Below, piece by piece: positions 22,320 through 33,481 of a stretch of DNA of 64,000 bases. A program made the translations under genes and the position numbers. Source of the DNA: Sepiola atlantica (taxonomy: Eukaryota > Mollusca > Cephalopoda > Sepiida > Sepiolidae); assembly GCA_963556195.1 (NCBI GenBank), contig OY744522.1, forward strand, positions 42,032,763 through 42,096,762, read 5' to 3'. The stretch's first letter is position 1. Each line of letters opens with the position of its first letter. The notes below the pieces were generated by a model that worked only from the letters and a program-made list of their open reading frames with translations, was not told the DNA's origin and did no database searches.

Positions 22320-23430
22320 AGTTTAAATTACCTACTTGACACTATCTTCAGTTGTCTTCGGTCTTTCTGTACAAGGGTTTGTCAGTAAAACTTGACATTA
22401 AGATACTTCACCGTACAAGTAAACCCTGAGTAAATATTAAAAATAACATAGTATTCAAAGCCAAAATAAGATCCCAATCGACACATTTATACACTGGTTC
22501 ATATGATGAATAGTGCATCTTTTCAAAATATTGTTACCTCAAGTAACAGCACTTAGATGGATACTCCACCTGGTTCTGTAATTGGTTTGTTAAAACATTT
22601 TTGTTTGGCCTATGTGGAGTTAAATAACAAACACAATGTTATATTTGTCAAGTGACACCTTTTAATAGTATGCTACATATGACTCTAGCTTGAATTGCAA
22701 GTCTTAATTTATTCACTATTCACATAATAGTTAACCTTTATTGGAAGACATTTATAAATCTGGGTATAGAATTGAATACATAATATTTGACTACATTTTT
22801 ACTTTCTTCGTTATCTCTCAAAACTCAAGCGGTACCTTCCTAGGGCTAACTCTCTTTTTTTTAATATGAAATACATAGGTATCCAATTGTTAATTTAAAG
22901 CTCTCTCTTGTTTCTCAAAACTTTAGTTAGTAAAGTGGTAAAGAATATTAAGTTTTCTTCTCCCCAATTGACCATTTAACTATTTTAAGTTTAATTTTCT
23001 TGTGGTCTTTACTTGGTCGTGCCGGATTCTTTTTTTTTTTTTTACTAAATAGTCACCACTTATAAAGGCCCAAAGGGCACTCGAGGATAAGGGTTAATGA
23101 GTGTCAGGTAGACGGTGAGACAACGCTGTGATGATTGGCAGTTATGGTGGAAGTTTTGGAGAATTAGATTATTTAGGGGGACGGCTTAACGAGAAGTTTA
23201 AAACGGCAATGTTGCAGCTAGATGGGAAACAGACCCGCGGGATTGAATTCCACAGTTCTAAGAAAGATACTTTTTTCTCATAAAATTTTCGTTTTGTTTT
23301 AGGCCCAGAGAGGGAGAAAAAGAAAATTATTGACAGTGGTTGTAGTTAAACGAGTTTTTACAAGAATGAATCTGGTCTGGTGGAGTAAATGCTGTTACTT
23401 GAGGTACCATCACTAGTTGAAAATTCTCCT
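22316..23430. repeat. Fragmented dispersed repeat with inverted right half
   Basis: 22320-22580 matches 14880-15130 in the same orientation. 22900-23430 matches the same repeat inverted (TCTCCCCAATTGACC, CTTGTGGTCTT, then GGTGGAGTAAATGCTGTTAC, TTGAGGTACCATCACTAG). This is a rearranged pair of copies of one repeat family. Confidence 0.55.
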
Positions 23431-24600
23431 TTCCTTGTATCGTCGCTAGAACCTTTTCTGTCAACGGACTTTTACAAAAAAAAATTTACCGAATAATTAC
23501 TTTCAATATATATTTCAAATTCATTTAAAATTAAAATTCTTGAGGTTAAAGTATGTCATTAAATAAGTACTTGAACAAAACTGTCATAAAAGTATGAATA
23601 ATTCTGTTTTTTTAATCCGTATTCATAAGATTGTCAGATGAAAATAGCTTTCAAAATGTTTCAATTTTAAAATAAATTCCTTCCTATTTTTGAGAACGAA
23701 AAATATGCCATATATAAATCAATACATGTAAAAAAATAACATTACTTTCAGACTTAGATGTCAATTGCTTCTTTTGACTAGTTCGTCTGTAAAGAAATCA
23801 TTTTAGACTGAGGCAATATTTGTGAGGGTAAATGTATTGCTTTGTGTTTGAAAGTACTTGTTAAATCGTTTATGTGAGATTTTTTTCTTAATAAGAAAAC
23901 AAATGTAAAAGTTTAATGATAAAAAACAATTTTAATAAGCCTCCCAGAACGTATAAGTATGATTTTAAAGTAAAAGTTTATAAAGTGAAACTCGAAACTT
24001 ATAATAACTCGATACGCGACGCAATTTTCACTGAGTGAATCTGCTAAACGAAGTGTTTATTTCAGAATGTCACTGATGTAATCAGATTAGTTTGACGGAG
24101 CGTTGTTGTGTATAAAACACGTAGCGGTTATTGTATTTGACATTAATCCAATATTCCAGTATTCCTCAAATTTGTTTTCCTTTACATATACATTTGAACT
24201 GGTTATATATAATATAATTTATGAGCCTTATAATGCGTGCTTACTTAAGAAAGGTGTAATAAATAAAATACAATTATAGTATTTAATAAAGTATATAATT
24301 AAACAATGACGGATGGAGCTGGAAAATTTATTGCATGAAGACTCAGTATAAAATGGTGGTCGTGGTAGTGCATTTTTGCATGTAAGTGAAAGTTATTCCG
24401 ACTTCCTGCATGTATGACTTGTTTTAAAAAGTATAGTATGCCGGAATTAATGTAGGAAATTATGAAATCGAATGTATGTGACTGATGATTACCGGAAATA
24501 CGGGTGAATTATTTGCATGAAGCGTGAACATATTGAGATTCTATATAGCGCTGTGTTTTAAGTCCTATAGTGACTGAAGTTGCAGGGGAACATCGAGTTT
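23431..24600. other. AT-rich DNA, no feature recognised
   Basis: No gene, RNA or repeat is supported in this 1.2-kb stretch. Confidence 0.4.
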
Positions 24601-24601
24601 A

Positions 24602-24628
24602 TTATATATATATATATATATATATATT
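24602..24628. repeat. (TA)n microsatellite
   Basis: Short TA run inside a 95-codon frame (24570-24857) that I cannot assign to any family. Confidence 0.85.
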
Positions 24629-24904
24629 AGAGGTATTCACCAGGCGTTGTTGCTCGTGTGGAGGTATAATTGTGGTCAGAAATAATTTCAAATATAGTCA
24701 TGTTTACATGTTTTTCTTTGACATAGAAGTTAACATAACATTTAATAAGAGGTCAAGTAATAAACAAACTGTTAACGATATGGTGTTTTCTAAAGAAATA
24801 CTTGTTCACGCTGCGTATAAATTGTTGAATTCTTTCAACGTGTCGCAAATAGAATAAAGAAATAAATGACATCTCTAAAAACTGATACGTTTCTTCAACT
24901 ATCA

Positions 24905-25155
24905 GGGTGTGGCTTAGTGCTAAAGCGTCGGGCACCAGTGTTCTAGTCATAGTCCTGGTTTAAAATCTAGACGGGGACACAGAGAACTATAGGGAATTCC
25001 AAAGGTAAGTTGTTCGAGAAAATAAGCTATCAGAGTAGAAAGCCTTCGGTATCCGAGGAGCTCTACGGTGAAGGGGTGTGATTTTGCTGCTTGTTGGGTT
25101 GTATCTGGTGTATTTACGTTGAGGTGCCACCAACGCAGCAAGTTTGTCCAAACAT
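24905..25155 (+). mobile_element. tRNA-headed SINE, copy 1
   Basis: GTGTGGCTTAGTGCTAAAGC resembles a Pol III A-box region and GGTTTAAAATC a decayed B box ~45 bases later. The body (GAAAGCCT, GGTGTGATTTTGCT.CTTG, TATTTACGTTG) matches 31460-31590. Confidence 0.6.
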
Positions 25156-25385
25156 ATACTACCACAAATATGTGTTTATCCATGCAACGCTGGAGTATTT
25201 ATTCCATTTCTAAAGAATAAAGAGAAAGTCATCTTATTTTATTTACGAACAAATACTAACATTTCCTTAATAAAAATTAATATCACCAATAATTATGATG
25301 CATTTTTGGAAATCAATTTATAAAAATCATTTTTGTAACATGGGCTACATTTTTTTCATTATTCTTCCCACGGCACTCCAACGAC
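25156..25385. other. AT-rich DNA, no feature recognised
   Basis: Nothing supported. Confidence 0.35.
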
Positions 25386-25389
25386 TAAA

Positions 25390-25610
25390 TTAACCTCCTC
25401 TGCAGGAGGTTAGACACAAGGTCAAGTGGGTTTTGACAAGTGAATTCTGGGCAACAAGAAAATTTCTGAGTAACCTCGTCGGCATTCCCCGGTAAGGGCG
25501 CCTCATGCGATTAGCAATACATTAATCCCTTCTAAGAGAGAAGGTAAAACCTGGGAAGGTGGAATTCCTAAGACTGAACAGAAACATACCATAGCCCAAT
25601 AGCACCAATA
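25390..25610 (-). mobile_element. Degenerate U2-SINE body without recognisable head
   Basis: CTCGTCGGCATTCCCCGGTA, then AGGGCGCCTCA, TAGCAATA and GAAGGTAAAACCTGGGA match the body of the type A U2 SINE (as at 40620-40740) on the minus strand. The U2 head region is replaced or unrecognisable. Confidence 0.55.
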
Positions 25611-25950
25611 AATCAACTGTCGGGTTGATTGTCAAAGACGTACCCCGAATGGTCAGAACAACACCGATTCAAGCTGTGCTAAGTAATAGACCAATATATA
25701 TCCACTCACGCGACACCGGGTTAAATGTAAGTGTTAATAAATCTCTAATGTTTTTTTATGTGATTTATATTGAAAAAAATGCGAAAGTATTTATGCGATT
25801 TATAAATAAACAAATGAAAGCACATCAAATATCAGTGCAGCTCCACCGGAAGGGGATGACATCTAGATCCCCTGAGGAAGCACTCGGGTTGGGTAAGAGC
25901 ATAGCTGAGCATATACGGCATAAATCACGTTGACACACTGATTTTCGTTA

Positions 25951-26024
25951 GATCACCGAGGTTAAGGACGGTCAGCCTGAGCAGTACTAAATGGGTGCCC
26001 ATTTGAGGATACAAGGCGCTGAAA
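25951..26024 (+). pseudogene. 5S rRNA-derived fragment, copy 2
   Basis: GATCACCGAGGTTAAG, GTCAGCCTGAGCAGTACTAA, ATGGGTGCCC and GAGGATAC match the 5S 3' region with more changes than 20878. It begins at exactly the same 5S position (GATCACCGA) as that copy, which suggests a shared truncated source. The following body differs. Confidence 0.55.
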
Positions 26025-26159
26025 GTCATCTCCCCTAAAAAGGATATATATATGGTCACTGTGGACCGCATGCAAATGTGTATCACCCATAAACTTCCAC
26101 TTTCAGTTGACGGTGGAATGTCCGACGCTGGGCGAATACCACAAAAAAGAATAGTTTTA

Positions 26160-26290
26160 CCGGTTATTCGAATAGCTGAGGAAGGACTCGTAGGCACCCC
26201 TCGAGCGATCGGAAATAAACCAATCCCCTCTCGAAGGAGGGGGTAATGGCGGGGAAGGCAGAGCTCCTAGGACAAAACCGAACCGTACAT
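26160..26290 (-). mobile_element. Very degenerate U2-SINE body relative
   Basis: GGCACCCCTCGAGCGATCGG, AATCCCCTCTCGAAGGAGGG and GAGCTCCTAGGAC keep the order of type A body landmarks (GGGGCGCCTCA, CTCCTCCCCAAAGAGGGGAG, GACCTCCTAGAAC). Confidence 0.35.
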
Positions 26291-26770
26291 CATTTCGACG
26301 AAGAAGGGTTTAGTAAGCATCGAGGCGCTTCCTAGGTTGACGTAATGATAGCAAGGAAAACCAAGGCTGGTATGAAAGAATAGCATAGGTAGATGGTAAC
26401 CTGTTTTTTTTTATTTGTTGCTATAAAACGATTATGCAAGGTATAAACAAATCATCCAAAATAATTATAAAAACAATTCGCGTCAATATCACTAATGATA
26501 TTTATAAGCAAACGTAAGTAATCTAAGATCTTGACTTATTTGAAATCATTAGAGGTGAAAGATACGCCAATAAAAGAAAGGAAAACAACTTGTTCTTTCA
26601 CCAGATCGATATCTTTCTTCCCGTTTGATTAGCCAATTTATTTCACATATGAACTTTTAGAAATGCGATACATAAATAAATAGATAATATTTAGTTCGAA
26701 TTCCGCAAATTATAAAAGCTTAATTCTATTAAGATAAAGTATCTTTCTTATTTAATGTAATATACCTAGT
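26291..26770. other. AT-rich DNA, no feature recognised
   Basis: Nothing supported. Confidence 0.4.
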
Positions 26771-26774
26771 TATC

Positions 26775-27240
26775 TCTATCTTGATAAAGTTAGGTATGTT
26801 TATATGTTTATATATTTCTATGTACACGATACACTCCTAAACTAATTAACCGATCATTATAAAATTTGGAACACATTTGCTAGGCATAAAGGGTTCAAAT
26901 GTGCGCTATATTTAGTTTTATTTTGCATAATGTAAAGATGGTAAAAAAAGGGTGAAAGGCCTTCGTAAAAATACAGATGACTCCAATGTTTCTCAGATTT
27001 TTACGATAAAAAATTAAGCATCATTTAATATGTATTCCAAAAATGTCAGTTTCCTTGGGGTATTTTAAAGGGTTTTGAGGGGCATAATATATACATTAAC
27101 TAACATTTGAAACGTCAACTATTTTAGATTTGTATATAATTGGGTCCATAGTCATTAGACACACATTAAGTATAATTCGTAAATTTCATTTTGTTCTTAA
27201 GACCCCTTAGGCTTAAGCCTTAAATTTTAGACATTTTCTA
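26775..27240 (+). repeat. Dispersed repeat, copy 2 (with 9833-10225)
   Basis: See the entry at 9833. This copy is longer, with ~70 extra bases before TTCTTAAGACCCCTTAGG. Confidence 0.6.
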
Positions 27241-27401
27241 GAATCAAAATGATGTAATAATAAATTAGTATAAGGATTCAATACATAAGGTTTCGTATCA
27301 TTATATCTTGATTTCAGCCTACGTAAGGGAACATACAAGTAGTGCAAAACTGTTCTGTTCTGGTAATAAATTTTAATCATCCTAGCACTGATATTCTTCT
27401 A

Positions 27402-27412
27402 ATATATATATA

Positions 27413-27477
<65 letters not shown>
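27402..27477. repeat. (TA)n microsatellite
   Basis: TA run with one TTTA interruption. Confidence 0.95.
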
Positions 27478-27480
<3 letters not shown>

Positions 27481-27588
27481 ACTATTTCGTGTATCCACAC
27501 AACATTTTATAAGGAGATATAATTTTTTATGTATCAATTTTCAGTATTTGCTTCAATAGTGCTCGATACGTAAGTAGAGCTAGGTAGT

Positions 27589-27745
27589 AAGCTATTAAAA
27601 TATATTTATGGCTATTGAGCTACACAGAGGCTCCCGCGTTTCATCCCCTAGGGGAATCTTCAGGCTTAAATGGGGATGAAACGCGGGAGCATCTGTGTAG
27701 CTTAATTGCCATAAATATATTTTCATAGCTTACTCTCTCCAAATA
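27589..27745. mobile_element. Fold-back element with CTGANGA-hairpin-GAAA cores
   Basis: Arms 27589-27656 and ~27675-27745 are inverted (ACAGAGGCTCCCGCGTTTCA against TGAAACGCGGGAGCATCTGT). The minus strand reads CTGAAGATTCCCCTAGGGGA then TGAAAC: CTGANGA, perfect TCCCC/GGGGA hairpin, GAAA. Single-arm relatives lie at 38650 and 33075. Confidence 0.7.
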
Positions 27746-27970
27746 TGATCTGAGGTTAAGATCGGATTCTAAGTCTGCCTGATGAGATCTCAGTTTATAG
27801 TAACTGTTGATCGATAACATCAACATGCCAGTGTCGCAGATTTTGTACATGTCTGTGTAAATAAAATTATCATATATAAAGCTCTATTTTGATATTGAGC
27901 ACTTTTTATAAACCCGGTTAAAATTCTCTGGATTACCACCCTGTGGATATTTTTCACCTGGATTATTACC

Positions 27971-27973
<3 letters not shown>

Positions 27974-28034
<61 letters not shown>
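27974..28034. repeat. (TA)n microsatellite
   Basis: Pure TA run. Confidence 0.95.
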
Positions 28035-28037
<3 letters not shown>

Positions 28038-28181
28038 CGGCAGCAAGTCATTTGTTATACACGCGTCGTTGAAGACCACGGAGTTTTCTTTCTTCGCTAT
28101 CTTTCTAGCTAATTTGTCGACGCGGCTAGCGATTCGTCGGTTTTCTGGTGTTAATTGGTGGAGTATGGCACCTAACGTTAT

Positions 28182-28191
<10 letters not shown>

Positions 28192-28268
<77 letters not shown>
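28192..28268. repeat. (TA)n microsatellite
   Basis: TA run flanking the fold-back to its right. Confidence 0.95.
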
Positions 28269-28272
<4 letters not shown>

Positions 28273-28465
28273 TACAGAAAATTAGTACAAAATCAATACC
28301 GTCGGTTAAAAACTCAGAAGGACATAAACATCTGCTTCTCTTCAGCTTCTGTTGTCACCTGTTACAGAAACTGTAACAGGTGACAACATAAGCTGAAGAG
28401 AGCCGGATGGTTTAGTCCTTCTGAGTTTGAAACTGACGGTACATATGTAGTACTAATTTTCTATA

Positions 28466-28472
<7 letters not shown>
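28269..28472. mobile_element. Palindromic fold-back, ~100-bp arms, 3-base centre
   Basis: The centre is TGTCACCTGTTACAG-AAA-CTGTAACAGGTGACA at 28354-28386. The arms extend outward to TTGGTA.AGAAAATTAGTAC (28269) and GTACTAATTTTCTATACCAA (28472) with a few mismatches. (TA)n tracts lie on both sides. Confidence 0.85.

Positions 28473-28518
<46 letters not shown>
28473..28518. repeat. (TA)n microsatellite
   Basis: TA run on the right of the palindrome. Confidence 0.95.
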
Positions 28519-28520
<2 letters not shown>

Positions 28521-28849
28521 TTATGTTTTAAATTGTTGTTTTATTGACAATCGTGACAGCGTGATAACGCTACCATGTATTTGACTCACTTCTTAAGTTA
28601 TAAGGCGTTACTTCCCTATCCATGCAATGCCTGCATTACGTCGCCCCATATAGGGACGTATTAACTTTTATTTACTGATATATTTAATTGTTACGTATCT
28701 AAAACATTTATGTGCGTAAAAATGAAATATAAACATAAATAAATTGAACAAGTTATAATCTATTGATAAAATGAACTTAACATCAATATTTTCTCAAAAC
28801 TGCTCAATCCAAGATAGAGCGTTACGAATATACTTTATATAAACATTAA

Positions 28850-28911
28850 AAATGGTCTACACAAATCAATTAATGTTCGAGTTCTACATCAATTAATTTT
28901 TGGTAGACCAT
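28850..28911. repeat. Hairpin-forming inverted repeat
   Basis: ATGGTCTACACAAATCAATT and AATTAATTTTTGGTAGACCAT are imperfect inverted copies with an ~12-base loop. Confidence 0.75.
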
Positions 28912-28916
28912 ATAAA

Positions 28917-28920
<4 letters not shown>

Positions 28921-28976
<56 letters not shown>
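28921..28976. repeat. (TA)n microsatellite
   Basis: Pure TA run after GTG. Confidence 0.95.
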
Positions 28977-28978
<2 letters not shown>

Positions 28979-29039
28979 CGTTGTTTTTTTTGTATGTTCA
29001 CTATTATAGATTTTTATCTTCAAATTACTTTAATTTTTC

Positions 29040-29069
29040 TTAACCCTAACCCTTACCCTAACCCTAACC
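29040..29069 (-). repeat. Short telomere-type repeat (CCCTAA/TTAGGG)
   Basis: About five CCCTAA units, one changed to CCCTTA. The metazoan telomere repeat is TTAGGG; this is an interstitial trace. Confidence 0.8.
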
Positions 29070-29565
29070 TCTACTCTGTTGATCTCATAATTTATTATAT
29101 TTATTTCTTTTAATTATTATTTTCATCATCTTTCAATTTCTTTTTTGTTAATATTACTTTTTTTAATATTTAATTTATAATTTTATTATTTTTATTCATA
29201 TCTATATTTTGTCCTTTCTAGATTGAAATATTTTAAATTTGCTGTATCCTATATATCTTAAATATTATTATTGGTATTATTGTCGATTTTACATTTTTAG
29301 TACTGTGAAATTGCATGATCAGAAGTTCTGGTTTTTCCACATTAACAGGATATGTGTTTTTTTAAGTAATGCTAAAATATGCTGTTTTTCTCTCTAACTT
29401 CTGTATATGATTATATTATAAGTGGGTGCCGATGAAAATACTTTTTGGGATCATCAAAAATATAATACAAAATTACATTTTTCAAATTGTTTTAGAAACG
29501 ATCGTACACCAAATATTCGTAGTGTTTGAATTCTTGTTCTAGTTTCATTTATCTCAACTTACCTC
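29070..29565. other. AT-rich DNA, no feature recognised
   Basis: Nothing supported. Confidence 0.4.
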
Positions 29566-29569
<4 letters not shown>

Positions 29570-29596
<27 letters not shown>

Positions 29597-29630
29597 TATA
29601 TACATATATATATATATATACATATATATA
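29570..29630. repeat. (TA)n with CATA interruptions
   Basis: TA run with four CATA interruptions. Confidence 0.9.
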
Positions 29631-30094
29631 ATCATTAATTGTTATCTGTTTTTTTCCTCATCGATCACAAAGATAAAGTTCTGATAACAAATGATAAAAA
29701 TCGCACTTCGATCTTGATATGACAGTCAACGAACACAGCATCATACGCACTTTTTTTTTCAATTCCATCTTTTTTCTTCTTTTAATCTGACCCCCCACGG
29801 GAACCAAGCCAGGTGGTTAGTAAACCACACCCGGCATGCCCTCGACAAATAAACATATGCGGTCTTCGAACTGTGAATAATTGTTTCCTCAGTTTGAGGT
29901 CGCTGTTTTTAGCTTCTTTTTTTTAGATGCGTCCTTATATCATTTTAAGAGGCGATGTTCGTCAGTCATCGTCTATGAAACTTGCATTTGGGAAAGCAAT
30001 TTCATGTCTGCTACGTTTCAGTTTGGAATAGAATGTTAATGGCTGAACGCGGAGTTATCGGATGAAATTCGTCCAAGCATTTCTGTTAGAGAGT

Positions 30095-30490
30095 CTGCAT
30101 GTCATTCGGTGTGTACGCCTAACTGTGAAACAAAATTTTAGTCGTTCTGTTACGCTTCTATGTTAATAGCATATTTGTTAGTCTGTTACGCTTAAGCTTG
30201 AAAAGGTATTTTAGTCGTTAAGATGAAATGGACGCACCTTTCTTTTAATCCGTTCATGCATTTAAAACATCATCTACATTGGTTACATTTACGTTGGGAA
30301 TAGTTTTTTTTTCAGTCTGTGATGCGTAAGTTTGAAATGAAACTTTAGTAAGTCTGTCACATTTATGTTTTAAAAGCATCTTCGTCATTTTGTCACGTTT
30401 ATGTAATTTAGTCGATCTGTCACGCTGGAGTTAGAAATGGTATATTTGTGGTACTATCACAGTGTAATTTGAAATAACACGTCTCTCAAT
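30095..30490 (+). repeat. Degenerate minisatellite, left block
   Basis: Loose units containing GTCTGTCACGCTTA.GTTTGAAA.GGCATTTT, about 35-60 bases apart. The mariner remnant interrupts the block, which resumes at 31195 and 31600. Confidence 0.6.
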
Positions 30491-30499
30491 AAGATGCCT

Positions 30500-31200
30500 A
30501 AACGATTAAGAGCGTTGTTTACAACTGTTTCTACGCAAAAATCAAACAACAGTTTCTTGCATCAATGTGTGTCGATGGCTGAAACATGGATAGCTCACTT
30601 CATTCCGGAATCAAATCGATAGTCAGCTGAGTTGACAGCAGCAGGGGAAAGCCGTCCCAATCGACGAAAGATGAAAACACAGCAGTCAAAGTTTGGCTTC
30701 CGTATGTTGTGATGACCATGATATTTTGTTCCTCGATTACCTTGAGAAAGGCTAAACCATCAATAGCGAACATTATACAGGTTTATTGATGCATGTGAAT
30801 TAAGAAATCGCTAGAAAAAAAGCCACGAATGAAGAAGAAAATGTGATCTTTTACCAAGACAGTACACAGCGTCACAAGTCGATTGCAATTGTGGATAAAC
30901 TACACGGAATTGCACTTAAAATTGCTTCCACACCCACCTTATGCTCTATATCCTATCCTAACGACTACTGGCGGTTTTCAGACCTCAAATGAATGCTGCA
31001 TAGAAAATAAATTTGGCTACAATGAAAAAGTCATATTTGAATCAGAGGCGTATTTTGAGGACAAAGAGAACTCGTTCTTCAAAGAAGGCGTCGAAATATT
31101 TGAGAAGCAATGGAATCAGTGTACCTTCATAGAATTGGACTATGTTGATGAATAAAGTAGAATTTTGCCTGAGTTTTCTTAGATAGGTCTGGGACTTATT
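30500..31200 (+). pseudogene. Broken mariner-family transposase (Tc1/mariner element remnant)
   Basis: Mariner transposases cut and paste DNA using a D,D34D triad. Here the first catalytic motif, normally DETW, reads AETWIAHFIPESNR (from 30578). The second is VIFYQDSTQRHKS with D at 30858-30860. The third is PNDYW with D at 30963-30965, 105 bases later, which is the D34D spacing. The family HPPY motif is at about 30930, and the C-terminal part reads NKFGYNEKV, ESEAYFEDKENSFFKEG and DYVDE before a stop (31155). Stops (after PESNR) and at least three frame changes break the gene, and the first aspartate is lost. The N-terminal DNA-binding half was not found. GGTCTGGGACTTATTGAG after the stop may be a decayed right TIR. 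Confidence 0.85.
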
Positions 31201-31330
31201 GAGTAATGTGTTAACTTTCGAATTTGTCCGTTATGCTTAACTCTGAAATAATATTCTTATCGTTTTTTGTTTGTTTATTTATTACTTCAATTCACACCCA
31301 ACAAGGCCATACTTCCACTGAGACGTAAGG
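31195..31330 (+). repeat. Minisatellite continuation after mariner
   Basis: TTCGAATTTGTCCGTTATGC then TTAACTCTGAAATAATATT is one more unit of the GTC.GT.ACGCTTAA.TTTGAAA repeat. Confidence 0.5.
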
Positions 31331-31339
31331 GGCTACTGT

Positions 31340-31595
31340 GAGTTAGGGTCCAAATTTAAATCAGCATCCTAAGTGTGGAGTTGTGCAGCTAGATGCTTGT
31401 TCAAATTACATTTAAATATTTGCATATTGATACAATAGTGGCAACAAAGAGCAGGGAGGGATTTCCAAAAGCAAACAGTTCAAGGAAGAAGCTATTAGAG
31501 TAGAAAGCCTCCCGACGTCACATCTACGTTGTAGTGGTGTGATTTTGCTTCTTGTCGGGCGAGTCAGGGTTATTTACGTTGGGGGGGGGGCATAG
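31340..31595 (+). mobile_element. SINE body, copy 2 (with 24905-25155)
   Basis: Shares GCTATTAGAGTAGAAAGCCT, GTGGTGTGATTTTGCTTCTT and TATTTACGTTG with 25030-25120. The tRNA-like head is not clear. It ends in a G run. Confidence 0.55.
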
Positions 31596-31599
31596 AGAT

Positions 31600-32320
31600 T
31601 GAATGTACACATCTTATTTTCGTCAGCTGTTCTGTCATACTTAAGTTAAAAATGGCGATTTTTACGGTCTGTCAGGCTTCAGTTTAAAGTACTACGTTCG
31701 TTCATCTGTCACAGGTATTTTGACAGTCGGTCACGCGTAAGTTTGAACTCTCTGTTTTACCTGTATATATCACACTTAAGTGGTAAATAGAATTTTCCAA
31801 AGTCTCTCAAGCTTTAATTTGAAATGTCATTTTTGTTTGTCCGTCACAGTTAAATGGTAAAGTAAGCCTTTTGACGATCTGCACAGATAAATTTGAAATA
31901 GCATTTTTGTTCGTTTGCCACGCTTATTTCTAGTGGAAGTTTAGTTTGTCTGTCACGCGTATGTGGTAATAGAAATTTGTCATCCAGCTTTCTCAAGCTT
32001 CAGTTTGAAAGGTTCATTTATGTTTGTCCGTCACACTTAAATGGTAAAATAGGCGTTCTAACGTCCGGTCACGCGAAAGTTGTAAATAACAATTTAGCTA
32101 GATTGTCACGATGTTTCTTATAAGAATTTAGTTTGTCTGTCACGCTTAAGTAGAAACAGGCTTTTCGTCAATTTCTTACGCCTTAGTTGGAAATGACATT
32201 TCCCTTGGTCTGTCACGGTTAAGTAATAAACATTACGAAAATCTCTCACGGCTCGGTTTGAAATGGCATGTCCGTTTGTCTCTAACGCTTAAATTTAATA
32301 TTCTATTTTCATCAGTAAAC
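31600..32320 (+). repeat. Degenerate minisatellite, right block
   Basis: More than 12 loose units with GTCTGTCACGCTTAA then GT..AA/TTTGAAAT.GCATTTTTGT. Unit lengths vary from about 40 to 60 bases. Open frames are broken in all units. Confidence 0.65.
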
Positions 32321-32529
32321 GCGCAAATCAAATGGACGCAACCAAAGAACACGTTTTTTGTTAGTGAAAGCGAATAAAAATTGATTTATGTGTTTCTAGA
32401 CTTTTTATTTATTTTATTTTGGAGGTATAAAGCAAAAAAAAATAAAATAAATAAATAAGGACCTGTCTTGGGTTATCCATGTGCGGTCTGCCTCACCCGA
32501 GTCAATACACCTGGTTGAGCGGACGGGTA

Positions 32530-32660
32530 AACAATGTCCAATCGTTTCAAAATTGTGTGAAATCGAACCGATCACCTACAGATCGACTGGTTCAGCGTTT
32601 TGCCGCTCGTGTCATGAAAACTGATCGGAGAGTCAACAAAACGCCTGGTGATTTGCCAAC
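32530..32660 (-). mobile_element. Possible tRNA-headed SINE
   Basis: The minus strand reads CGGCAAAACGCTGAACCAGT, ATCTGTAGGTGATC, then GGTTCGATTTC, a near-consensus Pol III B box, with A-box-like spacing. No second copy in this window. Confidence 0.4.
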
Positions 32661-32911
32661 ACGCGGATGACGACGATTGAAACATGCGAAGCGGTTTTGT
32701 TTTAGTACATTGGTATGTCCTGATATTGGACATACATAAATCAATATGTTTCCACTCGTCCGTTTATCCAACCTGAATGCGTCAAAGTTCACTTGCGTCA
32801 TTATGGCTAGATCAAGGTAATCACACACACACATGTACATATATATATATATACATACTTACTATTTCTTGCATATACACGTATAATATTAAAAAGTAAT
32901 ATGATATATTA

Positions 32912-32914
<3 letters not shown>

Positions 32915-32951
<37 letters not shown>
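32915..32951. repeat. (TA)n microsatellite
   Basis: Pure TA run. Confidence 0.95.
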
Positions 32952-32953
<2 letters not shown>

Positions 32954-32994
32954 GTAATCACTTCAACAGAGCCCAATACGTGAGTAGAGTTTAG

Positions 32995-33140
32995 TAGTTG
33001 TATGGCAATATATTCATGGCAAGTAAGTTACACGGAAATCTTCTTTCATTCCCTAATTGCAATTATCCTGATGATTTTTGACGAGAATAAAACATGCACA
33101 TTTCTTTGTAGCTTACTTGCCATAAATATATTTTCTATAC

Positions 33141-33143
<3 letters not shown>
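32995..33143. mobile_element. Fold-back relative of 27589-27745
   Basis: The arms TGGCAATATATTCATGGCAA and GCCATAAATATATTTTC are inverted, and both contain the AAGTAAGTTAC / GTAGCTTACTT pair. CTGATGATTTTTGACGAG then AATAAAAC is a decayed version of the CTGANGA-hairpin-GAAA core. Confidence 0.55.

Positions 33144-33190
<47 letters not shown>
33144..33190. repeat. (TA)n microsatellite
   Basis: Pure TA run. Confidence 0.95.
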
Positions 33191-33193
<3 letters not shown>

Positions 33194-33217
33194 AATAATA
33201 GATGAAAGAAGAGGGAT

Positions 33218-33434
33218 AAACGTGTACGAAGGCTTAAGGAAAGAATAATAAACATACTTTTATTACCGAGTACACCTTGCATTGAACAATCGAAGTTGGA
33301 ATTAATTTGTCATTCGTATATGTTTATCCCTCTTCTTTCGTCTACCTTTATAATTTCTCTATCTCGTATACTGAGCTTAAACCATTTCACTATAGGTTGT
33401 ATCTACTAAGGGTATACTTTTAGTTTTATATTTT

Positions 33435-33438
<4 letters not shown>
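33218..33438 (+). repeat. 5'-truncated family-2 hammerhead element
   Basis: It starts at GAAGGCTTAAGGAAAG, the 3' strand of stems III and I, so the CTGATGA half is missing. It continues with GAGTACACCTTGCATTGAAC and ACCATTTCACTATAGGTT as at 11440. Confidence 0.65.

Positions 33439-33439
<1 letters not shown>

Positions 33440-33472
<33 letters not shown>
33440..33472. repeat. (TA)n microsatellite
   Basis: Pure TA run. Confidence 0.95.
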
Positions 33473-33475
<3 letters not shown>

Positions 33476-33481
33476 ATACTT

